From contig NZ_JABCQO010000002.1 in the NCBI RefSeq assembly GCF_015244675.1, positions 310,001 to 374,000 of the forward strand: a stretch of DNA of 64,000 nt. Reading direction: 5' to 3'. A model generated the notes under the pieces. That model searched no databases and was not told the DNA's origin. It saw only the letters and a list, made by a program, of their open reading frames with translations. The stretch's first letter is position 1. The number at the start of each line of letters is the position of its first letter. Shown in pieces: positions 1-9,706 of the stretch. The translations under genes were made by a program, and so were the position numbers. Source of the stretch: Gluconobacter cerevisiae. Its GTDB lineage: Bacteria > Pseudomonadota > Alphaproteobacteria > Acetobacterales > Acetobacteraceae.

Positions 1-1
1 C

Positions 2-514
2 GCGCAGGGTGATTATGCCGGTATGCTGGCAACCGTCATCAATGCGCTGATGCTGCAAAATGCGCTGGAGCGTCGTGGCATGGAAACGCGTGTCATGACC
101 GCGATCCAGATGGCCTCCATTGCCGAACCCTATATTCGTCGTCGTGCCGTGCGTCACATGGAGAAGGGCCGCGTCGTTATTTTCGCAGCCGGGACAGGCA
201 ATCCGTTCTTTACGACGGACACAGCCGCCGCCCTGCGTGCCAACGAAATGGAGTGTGACGCGCTCTTCAAGGGAACGCAGGTGGATGGCGTCTATTCCGC
301 CGACCCGCGCCGCAATCCCGATGCCACGCGTTACGACCGCCTGACCTATCTCGAAGTCCTTGCCCGCGATCTGAACGTGATGGATGCTGCAGCCATCAGT
401 CTGGCCCGTGAAAACAAATTGCCCATCGTGGTCTTCAACATGCATGCTCCTGGCTCTTTCAGCGCCGTCATGCGTGGGGAAGGGCTCTTCACCAAGATCA
501 TCGAAGCGGACTGA
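2..514 (+). CDS. pyrH: UMP kinase (uridylate kinase), 3' part only
   Basis: Phosphorylates UMP to UDP with ATP in the cytoplasm, feeding pyrimidine nucleotide supply. About 170 C-terminal residues are present; the reading frame is open from base 2 and the start lies upstream of the window. Visible signatures are [15 protein letters not shown] at the left edge, the [17 protein letters not shown] segment and [12 protein letters not shown], all typical of bacterial hexameric UMP kinases of the amino-acid-kinase fold. A methionine at 23 is internal, not the start. frr follows 68 bp downstream, the usual bacterial neighbour. Confidence 0.96.
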   Translation, partial: AQGDYAGMLATVINALMLQNALERRGMETRVMTAIQMASIAEPYIRRRAVRHMEKGRVVIFAAGTGNPFFTTDTAAALRANEMECDALFKGTQVDGVYSADPRRNPDATRYDRLTYLEVLARDLNVMDAAAISLARENKLPIVVFNMHAPGSFSAVMRGEGLFTKIIEAD

Positions 515-582
515 TCTTCGCATTTTCAACGAAATCTTCAGGTTTTATCCTGAGACCAACGTCGAACTGAAAGGAACAGCTC

Positions 583-1149
583 ATGCCTGCTGACCTGAAT
601 GACCTCATCGCCGATCTGACCCGTCGTATGGACGGTGCGATCGAAAGCCTGCGCCGGGACCTTTCCGGTCTGCGGTCGGGTCGCGCCAGCCCGAACCTGC
701 TGGAGCCGGTCCGCGTCGAAGCCTACGGGTCTGAAGTGCCCCTGTCACAGGTGGGCTCCATCGCCGTTCCTGAAGCACGGATGCTGACGGTTTCCGTTTG
801 GGACCGCACGGTCGTCAGCGCTGTCGAGCGCGCCATCCGCGATAGCGGCCTCGGGCTCAATCCGTCCACGGATGGTCAGACGGTCCGCGTTCCCATTCCG
901 GCCCTCACCGAAGAGCGTCGTAACGAACTGGCCCGTGCTGCCGCCCGCTACACCGAAAACGGCAAAATCTCCGTGCGTGGTGTGCGACGTGACGGCATGG
1001 AGCAGACCAAAGCGCTGGAAAAGAAGAGCGATATCAGTCAGGACGACATGAAAACCTGGACTGATGCCATCCAGAAGCTGACGGACCAGTACATCAAGAA
1101 AGTGGACGATATTTTCGCGGACAAAGAACGCGAGATCAAACAGGTCTGA
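583..1149 (+). CDS. frr: ribosome recycling factor
   Basis: Splits the post-termination ribosome together with EF-G. The product has 188 residues, close to the usual 185. The family's conserved [14 protein letters not shown] stretch lies near residues 27-40, and the C-terminal [14 protein letters not shown] helix is present. The ATG is preceded by AAAGGA at about the right distance. It sits between pyrH and uppS, the standard arrangement, with 8 bp to uppS. Confidence 0.97.
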   Translation: MPADLNDLIADLTRRMDGAIESLRRDLSGLRSGRASPNLLEPVRVEAYGSEVPLSQVGSIAVPEARMLTVSVWDRTVVSAVERAIRDSGLGLNPSTDGQTVRVPIPALTEERRNELARAAARYTENGKISVRGVRRDGMEQTKALEKKSDISQDDMKTWTDAIQKLTDQYIKKVDDIFADKEREIKQV

Positions 1150-1157
1150 TTGCACAT

Positions 1158-1925
1158 TTGCCCTTAGGATCTTTTCCCCGCTCCGAACGTACGGCTCCCC
1201 CTTCTGCTGATGGGGGAGCCAGCACTGTTCCCGTCCATGTCGCCGTAATCATGGATGGAAACGGTCGCTGGGCACGTGCGCGCAGACTTCCGGTTATTGC
1301 AGGGCACCGCAAAGGGGCCGAGTCCGTACAGGAATGCGTGCGTGCAGCCATTCGCCAGGGCGTGCGATATCTGACGCTTTATGCATTCTCTTCCGAGAAC
1401 TGGCGCCGTTCCACAAAGGAAGTCGGGGATCTGACGTCGCTGCTGCGTTTTTATCTGCGACACAAGATCAACGAACTTCACGCGCAGGGCGTGCGGTTGC
1501 GAATTATTGGTGAGCCGGAGCGGTTCGAAGGTCCGCTACGTGAAGAACTCCGCCGCGCTGAATCTCTGACGCTACATAACACGACGCTGACCCTCACGCT
1601 CGCACTGTCTTACGGTGGACGTGCGGAGATTGTGCAGGCTGCCCGCCGCCTCGCCGAGGATGCTGTTGCTGGTAGAATTGCTGTTGATGACATCAATGAA
1701 TCCACGCTCCACAACGCGCTTCAGACGGCCGATATGCCTGACCCTGATCTGGTGATCCGGACCAGTGGTGAATCCCGACTGTCCAATTTTCTGCTCTGGC
1801 AGAGTGCATATGCCGAGCTGATCTTTATGGACGTACTCTGGCCCGATTTCGGGGAGGCTGAATTTCTGGAGGCCCTGTCGCGCTTTGCCGGTCGCCAGCG
1901 CAGGTTTGGTGGGCGTCCCGCATGA
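1158..1925 (+). CDS. uppS: undecaprenyl diphosphate synthase (cis-prenyltransferase)
   Basis: Builds the C55 lipid carrier for peptidoglycan and LPS from farnesyl-PP and isopentenyl-PP. The catalytic HVAVIMDGNGRWA motif (Asp and the NGRWA loop), FSSENWRR and the C-terminal DLVIRTSGESRLSNFLLWQ block are all present. The best start is TTG at 1158, 8 bp after frr; the next in-frame ATG lies inside the catalytic motif and would delete it. Length is 255 residues, normal for the family. It overlaps cdsA by 4 bp, so the two are probably translationally coupled. Confidence 0.95.
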   Translation: MPLGSFPRSERTAPPSADGGASTVPVHVAVIMDGNGRWARARRLPVIAGHRKGAESVQECVRAAIRQGVRYLTLYAFSSENWRRSTKEVGDLTSLLRFYLRHKINELHAQGVRLRIIGEPERFEGPLREELRRAESLTLHNTTLTLTLALSYGGRAEIVQAARRLAEDAVAGRIAVDDINESTLHNALQTADMPDPDLVIRTSGESRLSNFLLWQSAYAELIFMDVLWPDFGEAEFLEALSRFAGRQRRFGGRPA

Positions 1926-2752
1926 GCAGTGCTTCTGCACGATGGTCCGATCTGCGGCTGCGTCTTCTGTCGGCAGCGGTCCTCGTGCCGGTCGCCGCTT
2001 TCTGCATCTGGCGTGGCGGTCTGGTCTATGATGCCCTGATCCTGCTGGCGATGTTCGGTCTGGTCTGGGAAGGTGAGACGCTTGTCCGCCAGCCCCTGAA
2101 GACGTGGCGCGGCGCTCTGCTGCTCGCCTGGCCCGTGATTGCTGGTCTTGCCGCCCTAAAAGGGGAGTGGAGCGCCGCCTTCTGGATGATCTGGCCTACG
2201 CTGATTTTTGGCTTTCCCGCCAGTGTCCCGGTCATCGTTGCCATTGTCGGCGGCCTGTCGCTTCTGTGGCTCCGTCATCTGTCTTTCGGAATGGCATCTG
2301 TTCTCTTCGTTCTGTCCGTTGTGATTGCGAGCGACAGTTTCGCATATCTGACGGGCCGCGTTTTCGGCGGTCCCAAGCTGGCTCCATCCATTTCTCCGGG
2401 CAAAACCCGCTCCGGTGCAATTGGAGGGCTGCTTGGAGCGTCTCTGGCGGGCGGCCTTGTCGCCTGGCTGGCTGCACCGGGAACGCAGATTGGCGGTCTG
2501 CTTTGTGGGGCGGTTCTGGGCGTTTTTTCCCAAAGTGGAGATCTTCTGGAAAGCGCTGCCAAACGTCGACTGGGCGTCAAAGATTCAGGACGTCTCATTC
2601 CCGGGCATGGCGGCCTTCTGGACCGCTTTGACGGCCTTCTTGCCGCGGCTCCTGCGGCGGCCCTGTTATCGCTTGCGGTGGCGACACAGCCTTTCTGGTC
2701 CATCATTCCTGTACATTCACCTATTTCTCACGGGAGTTCTTTTCATGACTGA
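1922..2752 (+). CDS. cdsA: phosphatidate cytidylyltransferase
   Basis: Integral inner-membrane enzyme making CDP-diacylglycerol from phosphatidate and CTP, the branch point of phospholipid synthesis. The protein of 276 residues is mostly hydrophobic helices. The C-terminal signature is clear around residues 210-240: KRRLGVKDSGRLIPGHGG followed by LLDRFDG. Starts at ATG overlapping uppS by 4 bp and runs 8 bp into dxr. The order uppS-cdsA-dxr-rseP-bamA is common in proteobacteria. Confidence 0.95.
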   Translation: MSSASARWSDLRLRLLSAAVLVPVAAFCIWRGGLVYDALILLAMFGLVWEGETLVRQPLKTWRGALLLAWPVIAGLAALKGEWSAAFWMIWPTLIFGFPASVPVIVAIVGGLSLLWLRHLSFGMASVLFVLSVVIASDSFAYLTGRVFGGPKLAPSISPGKTRSGAIGGLLGASLAGGLVAWLAAPGTQIGGLLCGAVLGVFSQSGDLLESAAKRRLGVKDSGRLIPGHGGLLDRFDGLLAAAPAAALLSLAVATQPFWSIIPVHSPISHGSSFHD

Positions 2753-3971
2753 CGGTTCTGCACGCCCCACACGCCGGCGCATCACGGTGCTGGGCAGCAC
2801 CGGCAGCATTGGAACTTCCACGGTCGACCTTCTTGCCCGGATCCCGGATGAGATCGAAGTGCGGGCATTGGTCGGAGGCTGCAACGCGGCTCTTCTGGCC
2901 GAACAGGCCCGGCTTCTGAATGCTGAGGTGGCCGTCCTGCATGACGAAAGCCGTCATGACGAACTGAAATCACTGCTCGCAGGTAGCGGCATCCGCACGG
3001 CTGCGGGTCGTCAGGCCGTTATCGAAGCCGGTGCCATGGAAGCGGACTGGACTATGGCCGCGATTACTGGCGCGGCAGGTCTGGAACCCACACTGGCCTC
3101 CGTTCGCAACGGACATGCCGTGGCTCTCGCCAACAAGGAAGCGCTCGTCTGCGCGGGCGATGTCATGCTGCGTGCCGTGTCTGAAGCTGGAGCTACGCTT
3201 CTGCCCGTCGATTCGGAACATAACGCCATCGCCCAGTCTCTGGGGGCCTGCGATATGCAAAGTGTCGAGAAAATCATCCTGACAGCATCAGGCGGCCCTT
3301 TCCGTCAGTCGACGCTTGAAGAGATGCGCGCAGCCACTCCTGAAAAGGCCCTGAAGCATCCAACATGGTCGATGGGCGCTAAAATTACGATCGATTCGGC
3401 GTCCATGGCCAACAAGGGGCTGGAAGTCATCGAAGCCGCACGGCTGTTTGGCTTGACCGAAGACCGGATCGACGTTCTGGTTCATCCGCAGTCTGTTGTG
3501 CACGGTCTCGTGCAGTTCCGTGACGGCAGTCTCGTCTCCCAGATGGGATCTGCGGACATGCGCATTCCTATTGCCCATACGCTCGCCTGGCCCAGACGTA
3601 TGGAGACACCCTGTGGGCGCCTTGATCTGGCTGCCTACGGCCGCCTTGAGTTCGAAGCCCCAGACGAAGTGCGGTTCGCTCCTCTTCGTCTTGCCCGGCA
3701 GGTTCTGCGGGCGGGTGGAGCGGCTCCTGCCGTGTTCTCCGCTGCCAACGAAATCGCTGTCGAGGCGTTTCTGAACCGTCGTATCGGATTTCTTGGCATT
3801 GGCGAGACAATCGACGCTGCTCTTCAAGCCATGACTGAAAATCCCGAACTCCGAACCCTGGATGATGTTCTGCACTGGGATGCGCTGGGTCGGGAGCTTG
3901 CCGAGACCCATATCCTGCGGACCAGTGGACATCTGCGAAACCACGTCAGTGAGACCGCCCTGAATGCATGA
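2745..3971 (+). CDS. dxr: 1-deoxy-D-xylulose 5-phosphate reductoisomerase
   Basis: Second step of the MEP isoprenoid pathway: DXP plus NADPH to 2-C-methyl-D-erythritol 4-phosphate. The N-terminal Rossmann motif is GSTGSIGTSTVDLL. Metal and substrate motifs include VDSEHNAIAQSL, TASGGPF and HPQSVVHGLVQF. The ATG at 2745 (SD-like CGGGAG upstream) gives 408 residues, the family norm; the frame is open well upstream but that part overlaps cdsA and is not conserved. Overlaps cdsA by 8 bp and rseP by 8 bp. Confidence 0.96.
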   Translation: MTDGSARPTRRRITVLGSTGSIGTSTVDLLARIPDEIEVRALVGGCNAALLAEQARLLNAEVAVLHDESRHDELKSLLAGSGIRTAAGRQAVIEAGAMEADWTMAAITGAAGLEPTLASVRNGHAVALANKEALVCAGDVMLRAVSEAGATLLPVDSEHNAIAQSLGACDMQSVEKIILTASGGPFRQSTLEEMRAATPEKALKHPTWSMGAKITIDSASMANKGLEVIEAARLFGLTEDRIDVLVHPQSVVHGLVQFRDGSLVSQMGSADMRIPIAHTLAWPRRMETPCGRLDLAAYGRLEFEAPDEVRFAPLRLARQVLRAGGAAPAVFSAANEIAVEAFLNRRIGFLGIGETIDAALQAMTENPELRTLDDVLHWDALGRELAETHILRTSGHLRNHVSETALNA

Positions 3972-5064
3972 TCTTTTGCGTACCATTCTGGCCTATGTCC
4001 TGATTCTGGGCATTCTCGTCTTCATTCACGAGCTTGGGCATTATCTGGCGGCGCGCTGGCGTGGCGTGAAGGTCGATACGTTTTCCATCGGCTTTGGCCC
4101 CGCACTCTATCGCTGGCATGACAAATCCGGGACTGAATGGCGGATCAGTGCCATTCCTCTGGGTGGTTTCGTCAAGCCGCACGGGTTTGAAGGCCCGGAA
4201 GATGCGACTGAAGAACAAAAAGCTGCATGGATTCCGGGACGGACGTTCCACGACAAGCCTGTGGGGTCGCGGGCGATCGTCATTCTAATGGGGCCGGTCT
4301 TCAATTTCATCTTTGCCATTCTGGCGTTTACGGTGCTGTTCGCAGTCGTCGGGAAGCCAGAAATCCACGGAGATATTTCACAGGTTGTAGCAGGAAGCCC
4401 TGCGGATCATGCTGGCATCAAGCCGGGCGATGTGATCACCCGGATCGGAGAGACCCATATCCTCGGTGCTGAGGACGTGATGAACACCGTGTCCTCTCAT
4501 CCGGGGCAGCAGACAGTTCTTGGAGTGCACCGCGGCACCGAAGACCTCAGTCTGCCTGTCACGTTTGATAGCGTGAAAAGCGGCGGGCATGAGACGGGCA
4601 GCCTTGGGGTTGCGTTCGCCATTTCCCGCGGACGTCCTGTTTCGCTTCCTTCTGCGTTCATCATGGGCATGGAGGAAACCTGGGATAAATCGGTCATGAC
4701 GCTGCAAGGCGTCTGGCAGATCATCAGTGGCCAGCGGAGCGCCAAGGAGCTGGGCGGTACGATTCGCATTGCGCAGCTCTCGGGACAGGTCGCCAGCTAC
4801 GGTCTGGCCAGCATCATTTCCTTCATGGCGCTGCTTTCGATCAATCTTGGTCTGATCAATCTCTTTCCAATTCCCGTGCTCGATGGTGGTCGTCTGGTCT
4901 TTTATGCGTGCGAACTCGTTCGTGGCCGCCCGGTCTCGCGCAGGGTCCAGGATGTCAGCATGCAGGTCGGAATGGCGCTGATTGGCGCCCTTTTCCTCTT
5001 CTCGACATTCAACGATCTGACCAATATCGGACTGTTTCACTGGATCTTTCACGCAGTAAGCTAA
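3964..5064 (+). CDS. rseP: RIP site-2 zinc metalloprotease RseP/MmpA
   Basis: Inner-membrane intramembrane protease (M50 family) that cleaves anti-sigma factors or other single-pass substrates. The zinc motif HELGH lies at residues 22-26 in the first membrane segment. A single PDZ domain is seen around residues 125-195 (SPADHAGIKPGDVITRIGE), and the second catalytic element NLFPIPVLDGGRL near residue 305. With 366 residues and one PDZ domain it is shorter than E. coli RseP (two PDZ), as is usual in Alphaproteobacteria. Directly upstream of bamA. Confidence 0.94.
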   Translation: MHDLLRTILAYVLILGILVFIHELGHYLAARWRGVKVDTFSIGFGPALYRWHDKSGTEWRISAIPLGGFVKPHGFEGPEDATEEQKAAWIPGRTFHDKPVGSRAIVILMGPVFNFIFAILAFTVLFAVVGKPEIHGDISQVVAGSPADHAGIKPGDVITRIGETHILGAEDVMNTVSSHPGQQTVLGVHRGTEDLSLPVTFDSVKSGGHETGSLGVAFAISRGRPVSLPSAFIMGMEETWDKSVMTLQGVWQIISGQRSAKELGGTIRIAQLSGQVASYGLASIISFMALLSINLGLINLFPIPVLDGGRLVFYACELVRGRPVSRRVQDVSMQVGMALIGALFLFSTFNDLTNIGLFHWIFHAVS

Positions 5065-5196
5065 ATATTCTGAAAAGACTTGTGATACAGTCGAACACGT
5101 CAGGGCATCTTGCGCGGGGTAGGGGTTATCGGATACCTCGGCCAGTGGCGTAACGTGTCAGTCGCCTGCAAAAAATATGTTACAAGGAAAGCCGGT

Positions 5197-7665
5197 TTGT
5201 CAGGATCACGGTCAAGAGGTTCCCGGTCTTCGAACACGCGTCTGATGCTTCTCGCATCAGCCTGCCTGCTGCCGGTCGTCCTCGGAACAGCTCAGGCGCG
5301 TTCCGTTCGTCATCAGGCCCCGGCATCAGCCCCCGGCGGAAACATCATTCAAGCCATCTCGGTCAAGGGAAATACCCGGATCGAGACGAGTACGGTGTTG
5401 TCCTATATGGTCGCCCAGCCGGGTGATACGTTCAACCAGGACGACCTCGACCGTTCGCTGAAGACGCTTTACGCTACCGGTCTGTTCAAGGACGTCACGC
5501 TGCACCGCGATGGCAATACGCTGCTCGTAGATCTCGTCGAAAACCCGATCGTCAACCGCATCGTGTTTGAAGGCAATCACGCGCTGAAGGACGAGGACCT
5601 CCGCAAGGAGATCAGCCTGCGTCCTCGCGCGGTCTTCTCGGCAGAAACCACGGCTGCTGACCGGCAGAAGATCCTGAACCAGTATGCCAGCAAGGCTCGC
5701 TTCGGCGCGACCGTTACGCCGCAGATTGTCAGGCTGTCCCATAATCGCGTTGATGTGGTGTTCAACATCAACGAAGCGCAGCAGACTCTCATCAAGAAGA
5801 TTGTTTTCGTCGGCAATCATGCCTTCAGTGAAGCACGTCTTGCACAGGTTATTTCATCCAAAGAGTCGAACTGGTACCGGTTTTTCTCGTCATCGGATGA
5901 ATATAATCCAGAACGCATTAAATATGATGCAGAGCTGTTGCGCCGTTTCTACCTGCATAACGGCTTTGTGGATTTCCACATGGTCGACGCGACGGGTGAA
6001 CTCGCTCCAGATCACAAATCTTTCTACATCACCTTCACCGTTCATGAAGGTGATCGGTACCGCCTGGGTAAAATGGATGTCCGCTCCAGCGTACGCCATG
6101 TGACGTCCGAGATGCTTCGTCCGCATGTCGAGCTGTTCCCGCACCAGATCTATGATGGCACGGCGATTCAGAACAATACCAAGAACATGCAGGAATGGTT
6201 GCAGGCCTCAGGTCACCCGTTCGCTATGGTTCGTTCGGAAATCGCCCGGAACCCGGAAAAGCACGTTGTTGACCTGCTGTTCGATGTGACAGAGGGACCG
6301 CATGTTTATGTCGAGCGAATTGACATCAACGGCAACACCATTACGCATGACGATGTAATCCGCCGGAACCTGCCGATGGCGGAAGGGGACCCGTACACCC
6401 CGTTCGATCGCAAATATTCCAAGCTGGGTCTTCAGGATCTCGGATATTTCAGTTCTGTTTCCGTTGATCAGACGCAGGGTTCAGCGCCTGACCGCGTCAA
6501 CGTTTCTGCGAACGTGGTCGAGAAGCCGACTGGCGAATTCTCGCTGGGTGGTGGTTACTCGACAGACGTAGGTATCCTTGGAAACGCCTCGATCAAGCAG
6601 CACAACCTGCTCGGAACGGGCGTAGATGCCGGTATTTCGGGAACGGTCGCCTATTATGAAAAACAGGCCGACATCTCGATCACGGATCCGTACTTCCTGA
6701 ATCGCAATCTTGTGGCGGGTGCAGATTTCTACTTCATCCAGAACAACTATCAGACGTATCAGAGCTATAAAGAATCTCAGTACGGCATGAGCCTGCGTCT
6801 GGGTTACGCCTATAACCGCTATCTGTCGCAGTCCTGGAACTACACCCTTGTCGATCGTCAGGTCGGTAATTTCTACGATGCTTCTGCCGTGGCACAGGAC
6901 CCGAGCCTGATTCAGTGGGTTCCCTCGATCTATGTCCAGCAGTCTGCTGGATGGTCATTGTTGTCGCAGCTCAGCACCTCCATAACCTATGATCGTCGTG
7001 ACCAACGGGCCAAGCCGCACTCCGGTTATATGTTCAAGGTCGGTGGTGACTTCGCAGGTCTGGGTGGTAACTCCAAATATGCCCGCGTGAAGGCTGATGG
7101 TGCCTATTACCTGCCGCTCGATGACCTGACCGGCAACCACGACTGGACCTTCCAGTTCAAGGGGGGCGTCGGTTACATGGGTGACTGGAGCTCCAACGGA
7201 AACCGTAACATCATTGATAACTTCTATCTTGGTGGCGAGAACCTGCGAGGCTTCCTTCAGGGTGGTGTTGGGCCGCGTTCGGGCCACATCAAGGTTAATG
7301 GCGTCTATATCCCGGCTCAGGGGCAGGAAGATCTTCTGGGTGGTCGTTTCATGTATACGGCCTCCGCACAGCTTAACTTCCCGCTGCCCATGGGTGACGA
7401 TCTCGGGATTTCCGGGCGTGGCTTCATTGATGCCGGTAGTCTCGCGGGCCTGCGCGTCAAACATCTGTATACGAACCGCACGAATGACGGGGACAACTAC
7501 ACCCCGATCACCGGCGACAATCTGATCCCGCGCGTTTCCGGCGGTCTGGGCGTGTCGTGGAAGAGCCCGTTCGGCCTCGTGAACATTGATGGCGCCGTGC
7601 CGATCCGCAAAGAACACGGTGACCGTCTGTATCCGCTGCGTTTTGGTTTCGGTCAGCAGTTCTGA
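5197..7665 (+). CDS. bamA: outer membrane protein assembly factor BamA
   Basis: Core of the BAM complex, inserting beta-barrel proteins into the outer membrane. Signal peptide (LMLLASACLLPVVLGTAQA), five POTRA repeats over roughly residues 50-400, then a 16-strand barrel ending in FGFGQQF with the terminal Phe typical of BAM substrates. Start choice: the frame is open from 5110 with TTG at 5110, GTG at 5155 and TTG at 5197. Only the last has a good ribosome site (AAGGAA, about 9 bases upstream) and gives 822 residues with a basic n-region. GTG 5155 remains possible. A 132-bp gap separates it from rseP. Confidence 0.93.
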   Translation: MSGSRSRGSRSSNTRLMLLASACLLPVVLGTAQARSVRHQAPASAPGGNIIQAISVKGNTRIETSTVLSYMVAQPGDTFNQDDLDRSLKTLYATGLFKDVTLHRDGNTLLVDLVENPIVNRIVFEGNHALKDEDLRKEISLRPRAVFSAETTAADRQKILNQYASKARFGATVTPQIVRLSHNRVDVVFNINEAQQTLIKKIVFVGNHAFSEARLAQVISSKESNWYRFFSSSDEYNPERIKYDAELLRRFYLHNGFVDFHMVDATGELAPDHKSFYITFTVHEGDRYRLGKMDVRSSVRHVTSEMLRPHVELFPHQIYDGTAIQNNTKNMQEWLQASGHPFAMVRSEIARNPEKHVVDLLFDVTEGPHVYVERIDINGNTITHDDVIRRNLPMAEGDPYTPFDRKYSKLGLQDLGYFSSVSVDQTQGSAPDRVNVSANVVEKPTGEFSLGGGYSTDVGILGNASIKQHNLLGTGVDAGISGTVAYYEKQADISITDPYFLNRNLVAGADFYFIQNNYQTYQSYKESQYGMSLRLGYAYNRYLSQSWNYTLVDRQVGNFYDASAVAQDPSLIQWVPSIYVQQSAGWSLLSQLSTSITYDRRDQRAKPHSGYMFKVGGDFAGLGGNSKYARVKADGAYYLPLDDLTGNHDWTFQFKGGVGYMGDWSSNGNRNIIDNFYLGGENLRGFLQGGVGPRSGHIKVNGVYIPAQGQEDLLGGRFMYTASAQLNFPLPMGDDLGISGRGFIDAGSLAGLRVKHLYTNRTNDGDNYTPITGDNLIPRVSGGLGVSWKSPFGLVNIDGAVPIRKEHGDRLYPLRFGFGQQF

Positions 7666-7717
7666 TCTGTCCGAACCCTTGCCATCCTGTTTTCCAACCC
7701 CTTGCCAAGAGGTGGTC

Positions 7718-8629
7718 ATGACCCTCAATTCCCTGATGCGCACGGTTTCGGCCGGCGCGCTTCTGGCTGCGTCGATTCTTGTCTCCGCTCCGGGTGCTCA
7801 CGCGCAGGCTGCTGGCGGCAACGGTGGCTGGTTCGTTCCCAAGGCCGCTCATCCTGATGCCCCGCCGCCGCGCCCCGTGCAGCGGCGCGTTCCGGAAGCG
7901 GCTCCTGAAGAGGAAGAGGAAGCCGCTCCCTCCGATCAGCAGCAGGCTCCTCCCGTCCTGCCTCTTCCTCCGATCCCGGCTCCTCCGAGCATCGCGAAAG
8001 GCGCTCCCCCGCCGGCTGCCATTATCGGTGTGATCAATGTTCAGGCCGTCATGCAGATTTCCAGCGCATGGCAGGAAATCCAGCAGGTTCTGGGCGCGCG
8101 TCGGGATCATCTGGCGCAGGCCGTCCAGCGTGAAGAGGCTGCATGGCGTGGTGAACAGCAGAAGCTGCAGGCGCAGGCCCGGACCCTGACATCCGACCAG
8201 ATCCAGCTGCGGGAGCGTCACCTCCAGGAACGCCGCGCCAAGGACCAGCATGATTTCGGCGGTCAGGCCCGGATTATCCAGGAAGCGGCACAGGTTGCCA
8301 TGCACCAGATCGAGCGCGAGCTGGAAGAGCCTAACGGTATCATCGCGGCTGTTGCGGCAGCGCATAACATGAACCTGATCCTGCATGCCGAGCAGGTCGT
8401 GCTACATGTTGGCGGTCAGGACATTACCGAGGAAGTAGGCGCGCAGCTCAACAAGACGCTGCCGCATGTCTTCATCCCCGGCGATGGTGTTGACCCCGAA
8501 CAGCTCGCCCGTTCCGGCAAGATGCCGACGACTGCTGACGAACAGCGGCAGGCTCAGGGTGGCGCACAGCCCCAGCAGGCGGCTCCTGCCTCCGCACCGA
8601 ATGAGTCCGTTCTTCGTCAGCATCACTGA
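7718..8629 (+). CDS. OmpH/Skp-family periplasmic chaperone, extended form
   Basis: Probable periplasmic holdase for nascent outer-membrane proteins. ATG at 7718 follows AAGAGGTGG. A signal peptide (AGALLAASILVSAPGAHAQA) is followed by a Pro/Glu-rich stretch of about 80 residues, then a Skp-like core starting at IIGVINVQAVMQISSAWQEI and a long helical region rich in Gln, Arg and Glu. A Gln/Ala/Pro-rich tail ends the protein. At 303 residues it is far longer than typical Skp (about 160-190). Its position between bamA and lpxD is the classic skp slot, which supports the family call more than the low-complexity sequence does. Confidence 0.82.
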   Translation: MTLNSLMRTVSAGALLAASILVSAPGAHAQAAGGNGGWFVPKAAHPDAPPPRPVQRRVPEAAPEEEEEAAPSDQQQAPPVLPLPPIPAPPSIAKGAPPPAAIIGVINVQAVMQISSAWQEIQQVLGARRDHLAQAVQREEAAWRGEQQKLQAQARTLTSDQIQLRERHLQERRAKDQHDFGGQARIIQEAAQVAMHQIERELEEPNGIIAAVAAAHNMNLILHAEQVVLHVGGQDITEEVGAQLNKTLPHVFIPGDGVDPEQLARSGKMPTTADEQRQAQGGAQPQQAAPASAPNESVLRQHH

Positions 8630-8640
8630 GGCGAGTGACC

Positions 8641-9699
8641 GTGTCTGATATGACAGCAAGCGAGACCCGTCCTGGCGATAGCCGTTTTTTTCAGCGCTCC
8701 GGGCCTTTTGGTCTGGAGCAACTGGCTGAAGCATCCAGTGGCGAGGTCGTTGCATCAGCCTCGGGGAAAAGCGTAGCCGCGTTTCGCGGCGTGGCTCCTC
8801 TGCACGTAGCTGGGCCTGACGAGGTCAGCTTTCTCGACAACCGTCGTTACCTGCCGCTCTTGGCCGAAACGAAAGCTGGCGCGGTTATTCTCTCGCCAGC
8901 GTTTTCCGACAAGCTGCCGCCAGATACGGCTGGTCTGGTCTGCAAGGCGCCTTACCTCGCCTGGGCCCGTGTCGCCACATTGTTTCATCCTGACCCAAAG
9001 TCCACCGGAATCCGCCATCCAACAGCCTGCGTTGCAGATGATGCAGAGATTGGCGAAAATGTCGAAATCGGTCCCTTTGCCGTAATTGGCAGCGGTGTCC
9101 GTATCGGCCGTGACACCATCCTGGCCAGTCATGTCAGCATCGGTCAGAGCGTTGAAATCGGTTCGCGGTGCCGTATCGGTGCTCATGCTGCCATTTCTCA
9201 TGCGCGTATTGGTGATCGGGTCACGCTCTATCCCGGTGTCCGCATCGGACAGGACGGTTTCGGGTTCGCCGTAGGGCCGGAAGGGTTTGAAACCGTTCCA
9301 CAGCTCGGTCTGGTCGTTTTGGAAGACGGCGTGGAAGTCGGTGCGAACTCCACGATTGATCGCGGTTCCATGCGGGATACGCTGATCGGGGCAGGCACCC
9401 GCATCGATAATCTCGTGCAGATCGGTCATAATGCCCGTCTGGGACGATGCTGCATTGTTGTGTCGCAGGCTGGCATTTCCGGTTCCACGGAACTGGGTGA
9501 TTTTGTCACCATCGCCGCGCAGGCTGGTCTGATCGGACATATCAAGATTGGCTCCAAGGCCCGTATCGGCGCCCAATGTGGTGTCATGTCAGACGTGGAT
9601 GCTGGGGCCGATGTCATTGGTAGCCCCGCCATGCCGTTCCGCGAGTTTTTCCGGAATGTTGCTACGTTGCGGAAGCTTTCCCGCAAAAGCAGTGACTAA
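8641..9699 (+). CDS. lpxD: UDP-3-O-(3-hydroxyacyl)glucosamine N-acyltransferase
   Basis: Third lipid A step: transfers a second hydroxyacyl chain from ACP to UDP-3-O-acyl-glucosamine. N-terminal uridine-binding domain (residues 15-110), then a left-handed beta-helix of hexapeptide repeats (IGENVEIGPFAVIG and following) with the catalytic-His region VQIGHNARLGRCC. Start: GTG 8641 lies 6 bases after GAGGCGA; GTG 8635 and ATG 8650 are in frame. 352 residues is normal. Part of the bamA-skp-lpxD-fabZ-lpxA-lpxI cluster. Confidence 0.95.
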   Translation: MSDMTASETRPGDSRFFQRSGPFGLEQLAEASSGEVVASASGKSVAAFRGVAPLHVAGPDEVSFLDNRRYLPLLAETKAGAVILSPAFSDKLPPDTAGLVCKAPYLAWARVATLFHPDPKSTGIRHPTACVADDAEIGENVEIGPFAVIGSGVRIGRDTILASHVSIGQSVEIGSRCRIGAHAAISHARIGDRVTLYPGVRIGQDGFGFAVGPEGFETVPQLGLVVLEDGVEVGANSTIDRGSMRDTLIGAGTRIDNLVQIGHNARLGRCCIVVSQAGISGSTELGDFVTIAAQAGLIGHIKIGSKARIGAQCGVMSDVDAGADVIGSPAMPFREFFRNVATLRKLSRKSSD

Positions 9700-9706
9700 C
9701 AGCTCC

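Noticed and set aside
5065-5196. bamA starting at TTG 5110
   Set aside because: It lacks a ribosome site and puts a long non-signal sequence before the signal peptide.
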